Source of the DNA: Azolla caroliniana | Lineage: Eukaryota; Polypodiophyta | DNA length: 64,000 nucleotides | Reading direction: 5' to 3' | Assembly (NCBI GenBank): GCA_043228905.1 | Contig: JBHGNT010000003.1 | Coordinates: forward strand, 24,056,001 to 24,120,000 | Shown: in pieces, positions 41,429 to 53,265 of the stretch | How positions within the stretch are numbered: the first letter of the stretch is position 1 | How the letters are laid out: every line of letters starts with the position of its first letter | Made by a program: the position numbers and the translations under genes | Notes under the pieces: generated by a model | What the model saw: only the letters and a program-made list of their open reading frames with translations | Database searches by the model: none | Told to the model about the DNA's origin: nothing

Positions 41429-43500
41429 TAAAAACAATGGATATAACAACTATTATGTATCTGGTTGTATTCTTTCGCTAATAAGGTATCTTATATACAA
41501 TCAGCTTCAACTGGTTCGTCTTCATTGCAATATCCCGTACTCAATGACAATAATTTACGAGTTGCGTAGTAGCATTTTGTTACGGTTTAAATTACAAAGC
41601 ATAAATTATAGGTTGTTATGTTTCATCTGATATAACAATGCTGGTATGTTTTATCTAAATATAACATTCTTTATCAAAGTAGTGCCAGAAGCACCGAGGG
41701 ATTCGACTCGTTCACCATAGTTCGTGCCATCAGATCCACCATGTACTTGCTTTGATGTGATTCCAACGACCGATTCACCTCCTCCCACATTGTCGGCATC
41801 AAGCCCTCTGCCACCCCAAGCCCATCTTTTGACCTTCGTCCTTTCTCCATGTCGTAAACCTCCTTGTTTCTCTCAAGGGGGAAATGTGGTGTGCATGTGT
41901 TCCTTTGTGCCACCCTTTTAACACACCCTTTTTATCATGCATGTACCTAAGCCAACCCACCCTTTTAACACACCCTTTTCAGCTAAGTCAACCCAAATAG
42001 GTACCTTCATATCGACTATAAATTGAGCAAGAAGTAAGAAGCTAAGTAGGCTGGTTTTGATCTCTTATGTGCATTTCACAATATAAAGCGACATGTATAA
42101 TTTGTTTTCTGGTTTTATTGTTCACATTCTTGATCTTCATTAGCCAAATTGTTCTTTGTTTGATCATCTCACTCAATAGAATTTTTATCCAATCCTTAGA
42201 ACCCATTGCTAACTAAATTTATTCTTTTTATTGGTTGAATAGATTGGTACAAGGAAGCCCAACATCTTGGCAATGCTTTCCCCTCTTGCCTAGAAGAGTT
42301 TACTCAACTCACCTTTCAAACATTTTCCATTGATAGATCGCCCTATTTTTTTAGTATACAACATATATAAGCATGAGAATATGGTCAATTATTCAACTTT
42401 GTAATATGCTTCCTTGTTTTATTCAGGTAAAGAGTTGGTATTTAGTACGACTCTATATCAAGCCACATAACATTATTGGTTAACATGATTAGTAATCCAT
42501 ATGCATGAAGTAAAAGGTATGTTGATATGAGCATGCCATCCAAATGTGAAGGTATTATTAGTCTAACCAATGCTCAAGGGGAACATGAATTTAAAAGCGT
42601 TTAGTAGTCATACTCTTGGTGTGGTCTTTGGAAGTCCTAAGTGTTGACATACTCATAAAAATGACCAAACTATGGAGTAAACCTAAAAAAGTATGAAATT
42701 TGGAAGATAAAATCCATTGTCAGATTGCGTTTTACTCGATGGAAACTTGATCCTAGTTGCTATATCGTGCCCTTGGTGAGTCCAAGACAAGGCTAATAAG
42801 TGAAGGCAAAATGTTGTGTGTGATGCATTGCTAAAAGAAAAGGCATTTTTGTGTTGTATGATGCATTACTAAAAGAAAAGTCATTTTTGTGAGAAGAAAA
42901 CTTGCATTTGCTTAAAACAAAAACATAAAGTGTGGAAAATCCTCACTAATATGTGATAATCACAAAATATCTAGAAAAATCCAATATGTATGATAATCAC
43001 AAAAATGCAATTATGTGTTGAAAAAATGGAGCATACGAGCATAACAAGCCCAAGAGGTAAAAACAGAAGAAGAAAACAAAGCAATGTTTTACCTTTGAAA
43101 AACAATCAGGTTAAAACATTAAAGGCAAGAAGAGAAAAGCAAGAACAAAATCTAGAAAGAGAATCAAGGAACATGTGGAACTCTACTATTACAGTAGTGA
43201 ATTGAATGAGAAGCCAACCGAACCAAATGAAAACTTCAAGTGGGACATGAGAGGTGTGGAATTCCGTGCACAAGGACAAAATCCGGAGATATGTAATACA
43301 TACACATACATATATGTAGTAGCAATGCAATGGCAACATTCTGTGTAAGCACTTCGAACCATTTGGGCCAAAGAGGGCTATGTTTAGCGATGGCCCTAAA
43401 TTTCCCATACGACTAGGATCCACATGGTGTCCTGCTGAAACTTAGTCAAGCCCAACCCAAACCGAACCAGACCAGACCATATGTGAAGATCTAAAAGAAA
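41429..43500. other. Intergenic region, small tandem repeats only
   Basis: Two small head-to-tail repeats are visible: 'CCACCCTTTTAACACACCC' at 41909 and 41957, and 'ATGCATTGCTAAAAGAAAAG' variants at 42821 and 42862. The open frames at 41674-41921 and 42990-43423 have no recognisable family. Confidence 0.45.
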
Positions 43501-43903
43501 GCCTTTGGATTTGTGCCCCTCAAAAAAAAAAAGAACCTCACATTCTTTCTCATTCTCCAGCATCATCATTTCCTCTCTTCTGTCTTTTGTGCTTTGTTAG
43601 TCAAACATAGTAGCTTAGCTAGCTAGCTAGCTACAGATACATTCATTTATGCACAACCCCCACAATACCATGGTACATACAAGCTAGATAGTTTCCTAGA
43701 CTACTCTAAAAAAACTACTAGCTATTCCTGTAGGTCACTTCTCACTGGTGTGAAATAGCTAGCTGTGGGGGTCTATCAAAAAACCCCTCACAAGAAGAAG
43801 AAAAACCCACTGACATGTGTCAGATTCTGGACTGACTTCCTTTTGTTTGTTCTCTTTATTATTGTCAAAACTTAGATACCTAAACTCCATCCACCTAATA
43901 CTA

Positions 43904-43947
<44 letters not shown>

Positions 43948-44260
43948 TCTATCCTCTTCATATTTTGTTCTTGGTCTTAGAAGTTAGCACCTCTTTAAGG
44001 TCTTCTATTTCTAACCTCTTGTAAAAACTTTAGGCCTAGGGTTTGTTTCTAGGGGGGAAGTTTAGGATTTTTACATTAGGATTATGTTCAACTTCTTTTA
44101 TTTTTTTAGCTCTTGCCCCAACACCATCATTCATTCATTCAAATTTCATACATCTTTTTGTATTGGGATTCTCGTGTTGGAAAAGTTACCAAAGAATATA
44201 GACATGGTAACAAAATCTCCCTTCTAGATATGAGAGAGAGAGAGAGAGAGCCTAGAGGGA
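43501..44260. other. CT-rich, leader-like stretch without a following ORF
   Basis: It contains poly-A (43528), a (TAGC)n run (43612-43632), a 35 bp CT run (43911-43945) and a GA run (44231-44250), with pyrimidine-rich DNA between. Such composition is typical of plant 5' leaders and promoters, but no coding exon follows on either strand that I can recognise. Confidence 0.4.
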
Positions 44261-46069
44261 TGATGACAATGATATAAAAATGCCCGATGCAACAATGTAC
44301 ACTCAGAACCTGTTCGAAAGAATGCTTGATTTCTTGTTCGACACTCTTAGATACAAATACGGTAAATTCGTGGAGACTTTAGCCATGAATGGAATTTTTT
44401 GTGGCTTTCTCGTGTAGATACCTACCTAGTACATAGAAATGAAATTTTTTGTAGCATGAAGTGCACCCTACCTATGAAAAAAAAAATTCAAAAGTAGGTG
44501 GGTGCCCAACAAACTAAAGCATGTGTACAATATCCATGACCGAAGTCTTAAACCCGTATAATTGTTTTGTGTTTTCCATTGACATCTCCAATGTTAAACC
44601 ATATCATCAAAGTGTTGAGTCATCCTGGCGTAATTCTTGTCCTTACGATTTAAGGCCCTACACGAGAGAGAAGGATGAAGTTGGACGAGTCTAATGTTTC
44701 GTAGTTGTCCCATTGCTTTCAATTAGAGTTTGCCCATTATGAGACAAGGTCCTTTGCGTTCCCAATGTTCGTAATGTCAACGATAAGAGTAAATGAATAA
44801 ATAATAGTTACACCATCAACATAAATGATTGGTGAGTTTAATTAAAGACTCTATGAGGAATCACAAGACTAACATACACCGAACTTGATCAACTTGCAAA
44901 GCGCTATAGCATGTGATATGCATGGTTAGGTGATAAAATGATCTCATAAAAAACATGAAGAAGGTGGGTTTCACTAAAATACAGAGATGGCAAATTGCAA
45001 TAAAAACCAAAGTGACTCAATACCTTACTCCATAAAATAGTTACAACTTACACTTATATACTTTCCTGGAGTAATATCTATGTTGTAATAATTGTGGATA
45101 TCAAATATTGATATCAATCTCTAGCTCTATGTTTGATTGGGTCTACTTGGCCCGATTCCAAAGCCAAAAAGGCAAGTACTTAAATATGTTCTCATAAAAA
45201 GAGAGTGAACCTTATGTTGATGCATATAAATGTGAATATGATGATAAATTGGTAGCATTTGGTTCACTTGGAGTAAATATCCTACGGTATTTTGTAAATT
45301 GTAGTTCAAACCATATCAACTTATGAGACTTGAACATTTATGCCACTAAGAATCTTCTTTTACAATTGTTTACTTTTAAATTGAATTAATGTGAATAACC
45401 TATGTCAGGTGAGGTATACATGTTCTCTTGTTTCCATGATCTAGACCTTTTCAATAGATCAACAAATTGCAAAATGACCATGAAACCAAATTGTTGTAGA
45501 GGAGGTATATTTGTGAAGAGAAGATGATGAGGTTCCATAGAGAATCCGCGGAAATATAAAAGAAACATATATGTTATCTTTGAAAATGTATCGAACCATT
45601 GTTTATACTATCCTTGTAAATGTCCCTTTGCCCATTTCGAAAATCAGCGATACCATTTTCAATGAGTTAAACAATATAGATAGTTTGTATGAATGCATGG
45701 AGAGATTCCCAATAGGATGATACTAATGGAGTTTTTGTAATTACATGCAAGTTTGGTTGATAGTTATACAACTCCAGTGATGGGGTGAATAATACAATTT
45801 ATTAGGCGGTAAGGTATAAGAAAAATCTACTAAAAATTGCCAACAAGGCAATTCACATGTATGTGAAGGACATATTGGGAGGATTTGATGTATATGGGTT
45901 TTTGACAAAGGACATGAAGAGAATGGATTTGGAACTAGTATCACATTGTTAATAGCATAGAACGTAATATTCGTGTTCGTGCAAGCATTCAAACGTTTGG
46001 AAACGAACGCGTTTGAAATGGGAAAAATACTCATTAAAGTATTTATTTATTTTTTCATTTACTGTTGTT
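44261..46069. other. Intergenic region, nothing recognised
   Basis: AT-rich sequence with several 60-97 codon frames (for example 45741-46034 minus) that show no motif. I see no repeat or RNA gene. Confidence 0.4.
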
Positions 46070-46443
46070 GCAATTTATCTCGCCGTAATGGTAAGGAGTC
46101 ATGCTGTTGTTGTTAATGTCTTGTGTTCGATTCCCAATTTTCTCATCTCTCTCATTATTACCATGTCAAAGCAAAATTTTATGTTATTGTAATAATAGTT
46201 TTTTTCTTTTCTTTTTTTATTATTAGAACTAACCACAACCTAGTATGAAGGTGTTGTGCTATTATTACTTGTGTCTTGGGGTCAATTCCTAACTTTCTCG
46301 TATCCTCTAGTTAGTGTCATGTTCCTTTTTCTTCTTTTTCTTTCTTTCTTTGTTATTAGAAATTAGCTCACCCTTGTGGTAAGTTGTTATGCTACTACTA
46401 CTTATATCATGGCAAAATTTTATGTTAATGTCATGTTCCTTTT

Positions 46444-46479
<36 letters not shown>

Positions 46480-46560
46480 ATTAGAAATTAGGTCACCCTA
46501 GTGGTAAGTTGTTATGCTACTACTGCCTATGTCATGTTTTCTTCATATCCTCGAATATAC
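46070..46560 (+). mobile_element. Cluster of four tRNA-derived SINE-like copies with T/(TTTC)n tails
   Basis: Copies start near 46077, 46226, 46360 and 46485. The best-preserved head has an A-box-like 'CCGTAATGGTAAGG' and a B-box-like 'TGTTCGATTCCC' about 35 bp apart, the arrangement of a tRNA-type RNA polymerase III promoter. The other copies read 'TTAGCTCACCCTTGTGGTAA' and 'TTAGGTCACCCTAGTGGTAA' and share 'GTTGTTATGCTACTACT' downstream. One copy (46360) has lost its B box. T-rich or (TTTC)n stretches (46441-46479) separate copies. There is no acceptor stem pairing, so none is a functional tRNA gene. Confidence 0.65.
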
Positions 46561-47914
46561 ATTTATGAGTTTTTGAACGTTTGATTATAATTTATAATGA
46601 CATATTTTGATTCCATCTCTATAGTTCATACTCATTTTTTTGTAAAGTTCTAAAGTAAGGATGATAGAGATGTCTTGATTCTTAAGAAGCATTCCAAAAG
46701 TATGCATGTGATACAATGCAAATATCGCAACCATACTTACGTTGGTGGTTCACAATATATTAGAGTCCACTTATTGGGATTGCGAATGAATCAATATATA
46801 ATATAGACCATAGTCAATCCAATCCAACTTTGAGATGATTTACCATACACATTTGATTGAATCATTCTCGAATGTGAATGCACGTATAATACGTATGGTT
46901 TGTTCTATGGTTAATAGTGTAGAACAACCCTCATTCAAACCATTACAAAGAACGCAATGTTATGAGCAAACCATTACAAAGAAATTGGGCTCCTCATTCA
47001 AACAGATTACACACTTGGAGAATCTGAGACTAGATGATAAGATTAGAATTGTGCATGGGAAGAAGGCCCTCGTGTGAGTGAGAAATAAGTGTATAATGTA
47101 CGGAGACATTTTTGAAGTGTGAAATAGAAGAGGTCTTTCTCACTCTTAGTGTGTTTCCACCTCTCGCTAAAATGTTTGCTAGAATTCTTGTGTGCACTAA
47201 ATTTAAAAAATTAACAAAGTTTGCATGTGTTCACATGAGACAATGTATTTGTGTAGATGTCTTCTATCTCCAAACAAGCATTTAGAATGGATGGATAGTA
47301 GATAAATAGATGGACTAAGTGTTCGATAGGGACATGATATGATTATCACAATGATGAGATAAGAAGTAATGAATACTCGAGCCCCTCCCCCCCCCCCCCC
47401 CCCCCCTTTGTTTTTATGAATACATATATATTTGTAGGCTAAGGACAAATTTGACCAATGCATTGCAATATATACCCATGTGCCAAAATGGTCAATTCCA
47501 GACTTTGAATATTATACAAGTTATTTAGATTCTCTCGGTCTCTTACATAACATGTGTCCCAACCACTACCCACATGCGATAATGGAAGAAGTTAGGGCTA
47601 AAAATACAACAAAAAGACTAATAAAGGAGAACAATGAGACCTCCATTCCAAAAAACCCATGAAAGGGCAATGTCGAGAAGCATTGGAACCCTTAGCCGAG
47701 ACTCCTTGCACAATTGCACAATTGAGATGAGGCATCTCATGGAATTTTTGGATGGATCACCATAACCTATCTTGCCTTCTTCGTTTCCCATTTATCTTTA
47801 TTTAGGAGTTTACTAATATTTATTTTCTCAATCAAGCTAGCTATAGCTATAACATGTATTTTATTTTTGGTCTCATATGCCAATTTCCATCTTTGGATAC
47901 TCTCTTTGTCTTAT
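46561..47914. other. Intergenic region with a 20-C homopolymer
   Basis: No gene is recognised. A pure run of about 20 C lies at 47387-47406, which breaks and falsely extends open frames and may be unreliable in sequence length. Confidence 0.45.
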
Positions 47915-47998
47915 CGTAATTAGCTCACTGTAGTGGTAAGTTCAAAGACTATAGGCTTGGGTTCAAGCCTAAATTTCACACATTTGTATTACTTCATA
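47915..47998 (+). mobile_element. Fifth SINE-like copy
   Basis: 'TTAGCTCACTGTAGTGGTAAG' (A-box-like) and 'GGGTTCAAGCC' (a good B-box match) lie about 40 bp apart; the 5' part matches the copies at 46.36 and 46.49 kb. A long CT/CA microsatellite follows at once. Confidence 0.6.
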
Positions 47999-48001
47999 CA
48001 T

Positions 48002-48005
<4 letters not shown>

Positions 48006-48090
<85 letters not shown>
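48006..48090. repeat. Compound (CT)n(CA)n microsatellite
   Basis: About 35 bp CT and then about 50 bp CA, uninterrupted. Confidence 0.97.
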
Positions 48091-48092
<2 letters not shown>

Positions 48093-51060
48093 ACTTGACA
48101 TTGGGTAGGTTACATGTAGTACCTAAGGTTCATAGTAGCAAGAAGGGAAGGAATAAGACTTAAGTCACATAGTTTATAAGACATGATGGGCATCACACAT
48201 TTTCCTCAAATTTGGTGATGGTTTGACTTCTATGGAATATTGTTCAGATGTTTGTTTCAATGAATTTTCTGAAAAAGCTATTTATTAATTGATGTATTTT
48301 TTTTACTAATGACATGGTAGGGAATTTATTCCATTGGTTAATATGAATGTACATATACACTTTGCGTATCATTACTAGAATCCACCCCAAGCACTTGAAG
48401 TGCCCTATTCCACAAATTACATTGCCACATTGGCATGCTTCCATATGCAATATCTCCTTCTTGATGTGAACTTCATATAAGTCATATCATCATCTTCATT
48501 GTCCTTCCTTTGTAGCATAACAATGGCAATCCATTTATTAAAATTCATATGTTATGATTTGTAGATGTCATCCCATATGCTATAACCATGCATGCTAACA
48601 CATGTATGTCCCATTCTTTACATGTTTCTCATCCAACCATATGCTATTCTCCATTTCCATTATTCTCATAAACTATGGGTAGAATATTTTCTTCCTTGTG
48701 TAAGCCAATGATCTTTTCACTTGCATGATTTACTATTGAAGAATGTCCAATCTAAAGTAAATTTGTTATCATGAAAAGGTAAGTTATTTTGTTTTGTTAG
48801 CGCCATAGCGATTTCTCCTCTTGGTTGCAACTTGCAATCTCTCCACTCATGAAGAGCTACAAGATTATGATTGAATTTTTAATGGTTAATGCTTGTAATT
48901 CTTTGCTTTTTTGACAAAGTTTTTTGTTTTTCTATGTTATGATTTTAACCTTTTCTTAGTTTCTCCTTTATTATTGGGAATGATGTTCCGAACAAAGTTC
49001 TAGGGTAAGACCCTACACCAAAATGTGGTTAAGCATACTCAAAGTGTTTGACCCCCATGAACAAGGTTCGAAACGAGAATGAGGTTTTGGATGGTCTTCT
49101 TCATAACGAAGGTTGAAAGACCTCCGAATGAACCTTCAAATCATACCAATGTTAGCTTATGTCTCCTTCATGATTTTGAATCCAACCTTAGGTGTTCTTT
49201 ATACATATGAGTTAAAGAGCTGTATGCTAGTGCCAATAATTATTCCCAAAACATTTATCTTTGATGAATTGAAGCTCAATCATTATTTACATATTCGTTC
49301 ATTTCTTGAAAAGGAATCTTAGGGTGAACCTAGTATTATTCATTTTTGTATCCTATTTTTCAATTGTGACTTTATTTATATATATGCACCCACATATTGG
49401 AGTGCTCCAGGTGAACCTCGATACTGGCCACATTTGATATCCTTTATCATTTTTATAATGGGCAAGTGCCACATTAGGTATTTATGTTACAATTACTTCA
49501 TTCAGCTTGACTCAATGATCCTCCAACCTAGTGTTAACTAATGTCCCCAAAACTTGTGCTTGCTCCAAATTCGAAAGAACCCTCACTTAAATCCTATACT
49601 CCATTTTTTCGTAATTACATTTATTATTTCTATGTGTGGAGGAGTCTTCCAAATGGAACTCGGTATTTAATGATGGTGTTGGCATTTATGATGTCCTAAC
49701 AAAATGAAGTCACTTTGGCTTTTTCTTATGTGATTGAAGGAGTCACCCATCAAAGACTAGTGTTAGTAATTGCTCCCAATTGTTTGGCTCCAATGAAATG
49801 AAGCGAGGACAGTTTTTTATATGTTGTGGCTTGAAACAATTTTCCAATTGAAGCCATGTACTACTCCTATTCACTACCTTTTTAACACTTCCCACGAGTT
49901 GAATTCACATGAGAGCCACATTCATCTACGAGTTCCTCCTTCCAAGTTTTGTGCTTTGCAAACTCAACCTTAAGCAAATCCAATGGAAAAATTATCAAGT
50001 AGCCTTAAAGCTTGATGAAATTATAATGTTATATGTCCTAGACATTTTTTAAATATTAAGCTAAAAACCCACCAAATCCGATGCAAAAAAACTCTATATT
50101 TTTTAACAAGTTTAATGCCAAATTTGGGAAGGAGCTAGCAAGTACATCTTTTAAGCATGAGATGAAGGAAGATATTCATCGACAATGTCCTTCCGATTCT
50201 CGATTGATTTAATAATGGCAAAATCCATTTTTTGACATTACTAACAACTAATTCACACATATCAAATTATGTCTACATGTCCTCAAGTATGAAACACTAG
50301 CAATAGAAACCAACTTTGAGTCTGTCAAAAAACTTACAAAATCCTCTAAATCAATATTAGACAATGGAGATTGTTTTGTTAGGCGAGGGTCATTATATAG
50401 TAAGTTTTTCTCCTAAGCCAAGCTCATCCATTAACACATCTATAAAAGAGGCATCCAATTGACAATTATTTAGGTTTACAATGCCTATTAGCTATGGGAA
50501 CGTACTCTACTAGTTAGTATAGTTGTCATAAAAATCAACTTGTGTGCAAATTACACGAGGTTAGTAGATACATTAAACTAGTTAGATATTGGATTTCTAT
50601 GCCAATATTTCATTTGATTAAATACATGCTTGAACAAATTGTAGTTTGGCCTTGGAAAGAAAAATGTCGTTTTAAGCTTGACTGACGTGGATTATTATTA
50701 TTTAACTTAGACCCTTGAACAATGTCTTCAAACGACAAAGTTTACGTTGTTCACTTCTGTTCCGACTGAACTTGGAAGTAACAAGGTACAATCAACTTTG
50801 GTCAGGGATGAACCTCAAAATAGCAATCATATCGCCAGCTTTTACTTTTGCTCAAGGTATGGGGGGGGCGATTATCGAAAAGATAGAGATAGAAGAAAGC
50901 TATGATTCTATCACAATTCGACCGAGTTGCACCCACAAGCATAATAAGACTACCATTCCTCTCCCTCCTTTGTAGTGCTTCGTATTTGTCCTTTTGTCAT
51001 GGGATTAAGATATAAGTTGTGATGTCGAAAAGCCATATAATGTTTTCCCCAAAGGGCTAA
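48091..51060. other. Gene-poor AT-rich region with a faint long-period repeat
   Basis: No gene is recognised. Between about 49120 and 49900 a phrase like 'CTAGTGTTAACTAATG' then 'CCCAAAAC' then 'GCTCCAAA' returns at about 49228, 49531 and 49759, suggesting a very degenerate 230-300 bp tandem repeat. The frame at 49113-49322 is part of it and is not convincing as a gene. Confidence 0.35.
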
Positions 51061-51077
51061 GAACAAATTGGATATAG

Positions 51078-51083
51078 CTACAC

Positions 51084-51120
<37 letters not shown>

Positions 51121-51125
51121 TACAT
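51078..51125. repeat. (ACACAT)n microsatellite
   Basis: About eight hexamer units. Confidence 0.95.
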
Positions 51126-51243
51126 GAGATAAACCAGAAAGGGATATCAGTCAGTATATGTAATGTGCAATAATATACTCTTTGACAAAGCATCCTTTCC
51201 TTCTTAAATAACAACATTCTCCTTTCTCATGGGGTGGATAGGG

Positions 51244-51245
<2 letters not shown>

Positions 51246-51306
<61 letters not shown>
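51246..51306. repeat. Compound (GA)n(TG)n microsatellite
   Basis: About 33 bp GA then about 28 bp TG. Confidence 0.97.
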
Positions 51307-51310
<4 letters not shown>

Positions 51311-51664
51311 CTTTTCACTCTTTACATCTTGTCTCTATCTATGCAAGACACTTCTTCTTCTTCTTTTCAGAATTTACTGAACACATTTCTCCATTCATGG
51401 TCTGACACAATAGTAACTTTTTAATTTACTTCCTTTTCATCTACCTGTCTCGGTTAAAGAAAACAAGAAAACAAGCAAGCACACAGACACACACACAGCA
51501 TCAGGGATGGAGGAGGGGGGAGAGTAATTGCAATAAAGGTCAAGGGAAAATAAAGAAGACAAAGAAGTTAGAGAAAAGGAAATATATTTAGTTTTTGTGA
51601 AAGACTGTTAACACCACACCACTACATTTAATTGATCGAAACAAACATAAAAAACACTCCTCTT

Positions 51665-51706
<42 letters not shown>

Positions 51707-53090
51707 AATCTTCTTCTTCTGTTTAGTTTTTTATCTCAGATGGATGGATGGGATGGGACATGTGAAATCCATGGAAATAAGCAAACAAGGATTGGCCATA
51801 AATAATGATGATGATAATGATGATGATGATTATAGTTGATTTGATTTGAGAGCCCATTCATTTAACCCTCTATTGTATGTGTGTGTATTGTGTGCAGGCA
51901 CACCTCCCCAAGATCCTCAATTATTGAAGAAGTATGGGAAAAGAGGAGAAGGAAGAGGAGTCTAGGACCCTCTTTTGGCCATCCCCACCACTCTCTTTTT
52001 GAAAACCTCATAATACAAACGGCTAGAAAACACACACACACACACACACAAATGACACCAAACACACTTTGGAAATTCAAAGCTTTTTGTTCACATTATG
52101 TACTACTTTCTTTTTTGGAAGGGGGAGCTTTACGCCCAATTGCCTTACAACACTCCATTCTTTGATAGCTAGCGTTTTCGTCAAGTTCCAATTAGAAATA
52201 TATCTAGGACGGAGCAGTGGTTGTCTCTTACCCGTCACGGCAAGCACACTGTGCATAAGACTTGGGTAACACACCCACCCATGCCTTGGCATCAAATTGT
52301 CATACGCAAAGTTAATGGATCTACCTATGAATAACATACATTCGTTAATGTATGATCATAGCCATTCTTTCTACTGCCAAGGAAATTATGATGCCTTGTG
52401 TCATCTCATTTCTTATTATACGAGTCACGAAAAGAAATACAAAGTGTATTATTCTTTCATGGAATTTGATCACAAAATTCGATTATAGCTACCTCTATGA
52501 TGTAGGACAAAAGTACCTAGAGATAAAATAAAGAGGTGATATCCATGATCATGTTTGACAACACAAGAAATAATTGTGTTTTTTTGAACCTGTGAAGAAC
52601 AACTTACATCGCAACTCTAGAGATCATATTGTTATGGACAATGTTGAACAGTTTCAAAATACATATTTGTAGATTTCCAATGCACCTATGGAGAGCCATT
52701 TACATTGTTGAAATAGATTTCTATACCCCATTTAGCAAAAGTAATGCTCAAGAAAGTTGTTTTGTAATATTTGAATGTGAAACCATAAGTTACAGTTCCC
52801 TAGGAAGGTGTGTCATATAGGTGTCCATATCCTTGGCCACGGAGGCCGATATTATCCCACAAATGTTGGTAGAAAATTGAGTCTCTATTGTACCTTTACT
52901 ATATTCATTAACTAAGAAAGCAAACGTTGATCTCGATCAAAGTTCTTGTTGAAATGGGGTAATTCTCCTATGGTCGGCAGATCATCATCAGGGCCTCAAT
53001 GGCACTACCAAGCACCCCGATGGTTGTTTCCCCCCAATAGTTTCCAACAGCGTCTAGGTGTTGTAAATTTGTATAGTTATGGTACAAATA
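51307..53090. other. Intergenic region with microsatellites, no gene
   Basis: A CT run (51669-51703) followed by TTC repeats and a CA run (52030-52050) occur here, again giving a leader-like composition with no exon behind it. Open frames 51862-52337 overlap on both strands and have no motif. Confidence 0.4.
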
Positions 53091-53265
53091 ACTAGGTTAT
53101 TGGAGTTGTTTGGATACGTTTGTTGAAAATGAGGTGGGGACTATGTCCGCTTTGGTGGGAAGGCCAGAGTGAGGGCTGTTGAGAGGAATTTTGAGAGTTC
53201 TATGATGTAATTTTGTTTGCTAACTAATGCGAAGCAGTATTTTTTTGGAAAAAAAAAGAAAGCAA
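53091..53265 (+). mobile_element. Possible non-LTR retroelement 3' tail
   Basis: A GC-richer stretch ending in 'TTTGCTAACTAATGCGAAGCAG', then a T run and an A-rich run. A related end occurs at 57025-57080 ('TTGTTAAGTAATGCTAAGTAG' plus T run). Shared ends followed by homopolymers suggest 3' tails of LINEs or related processed copies. Confidence 0.35.

Noticed and set aside
46077-46150. A functional tRNA gene
   Set aside because: A- and B-box-like motifs are present, but there is no acceptor stem pairing and the sequence recurs in decayed copies.
47933-48163. 76-codon frame with poly-LS and poly-HT
   Set aside because: It is the translated CT/CA microsatellite.
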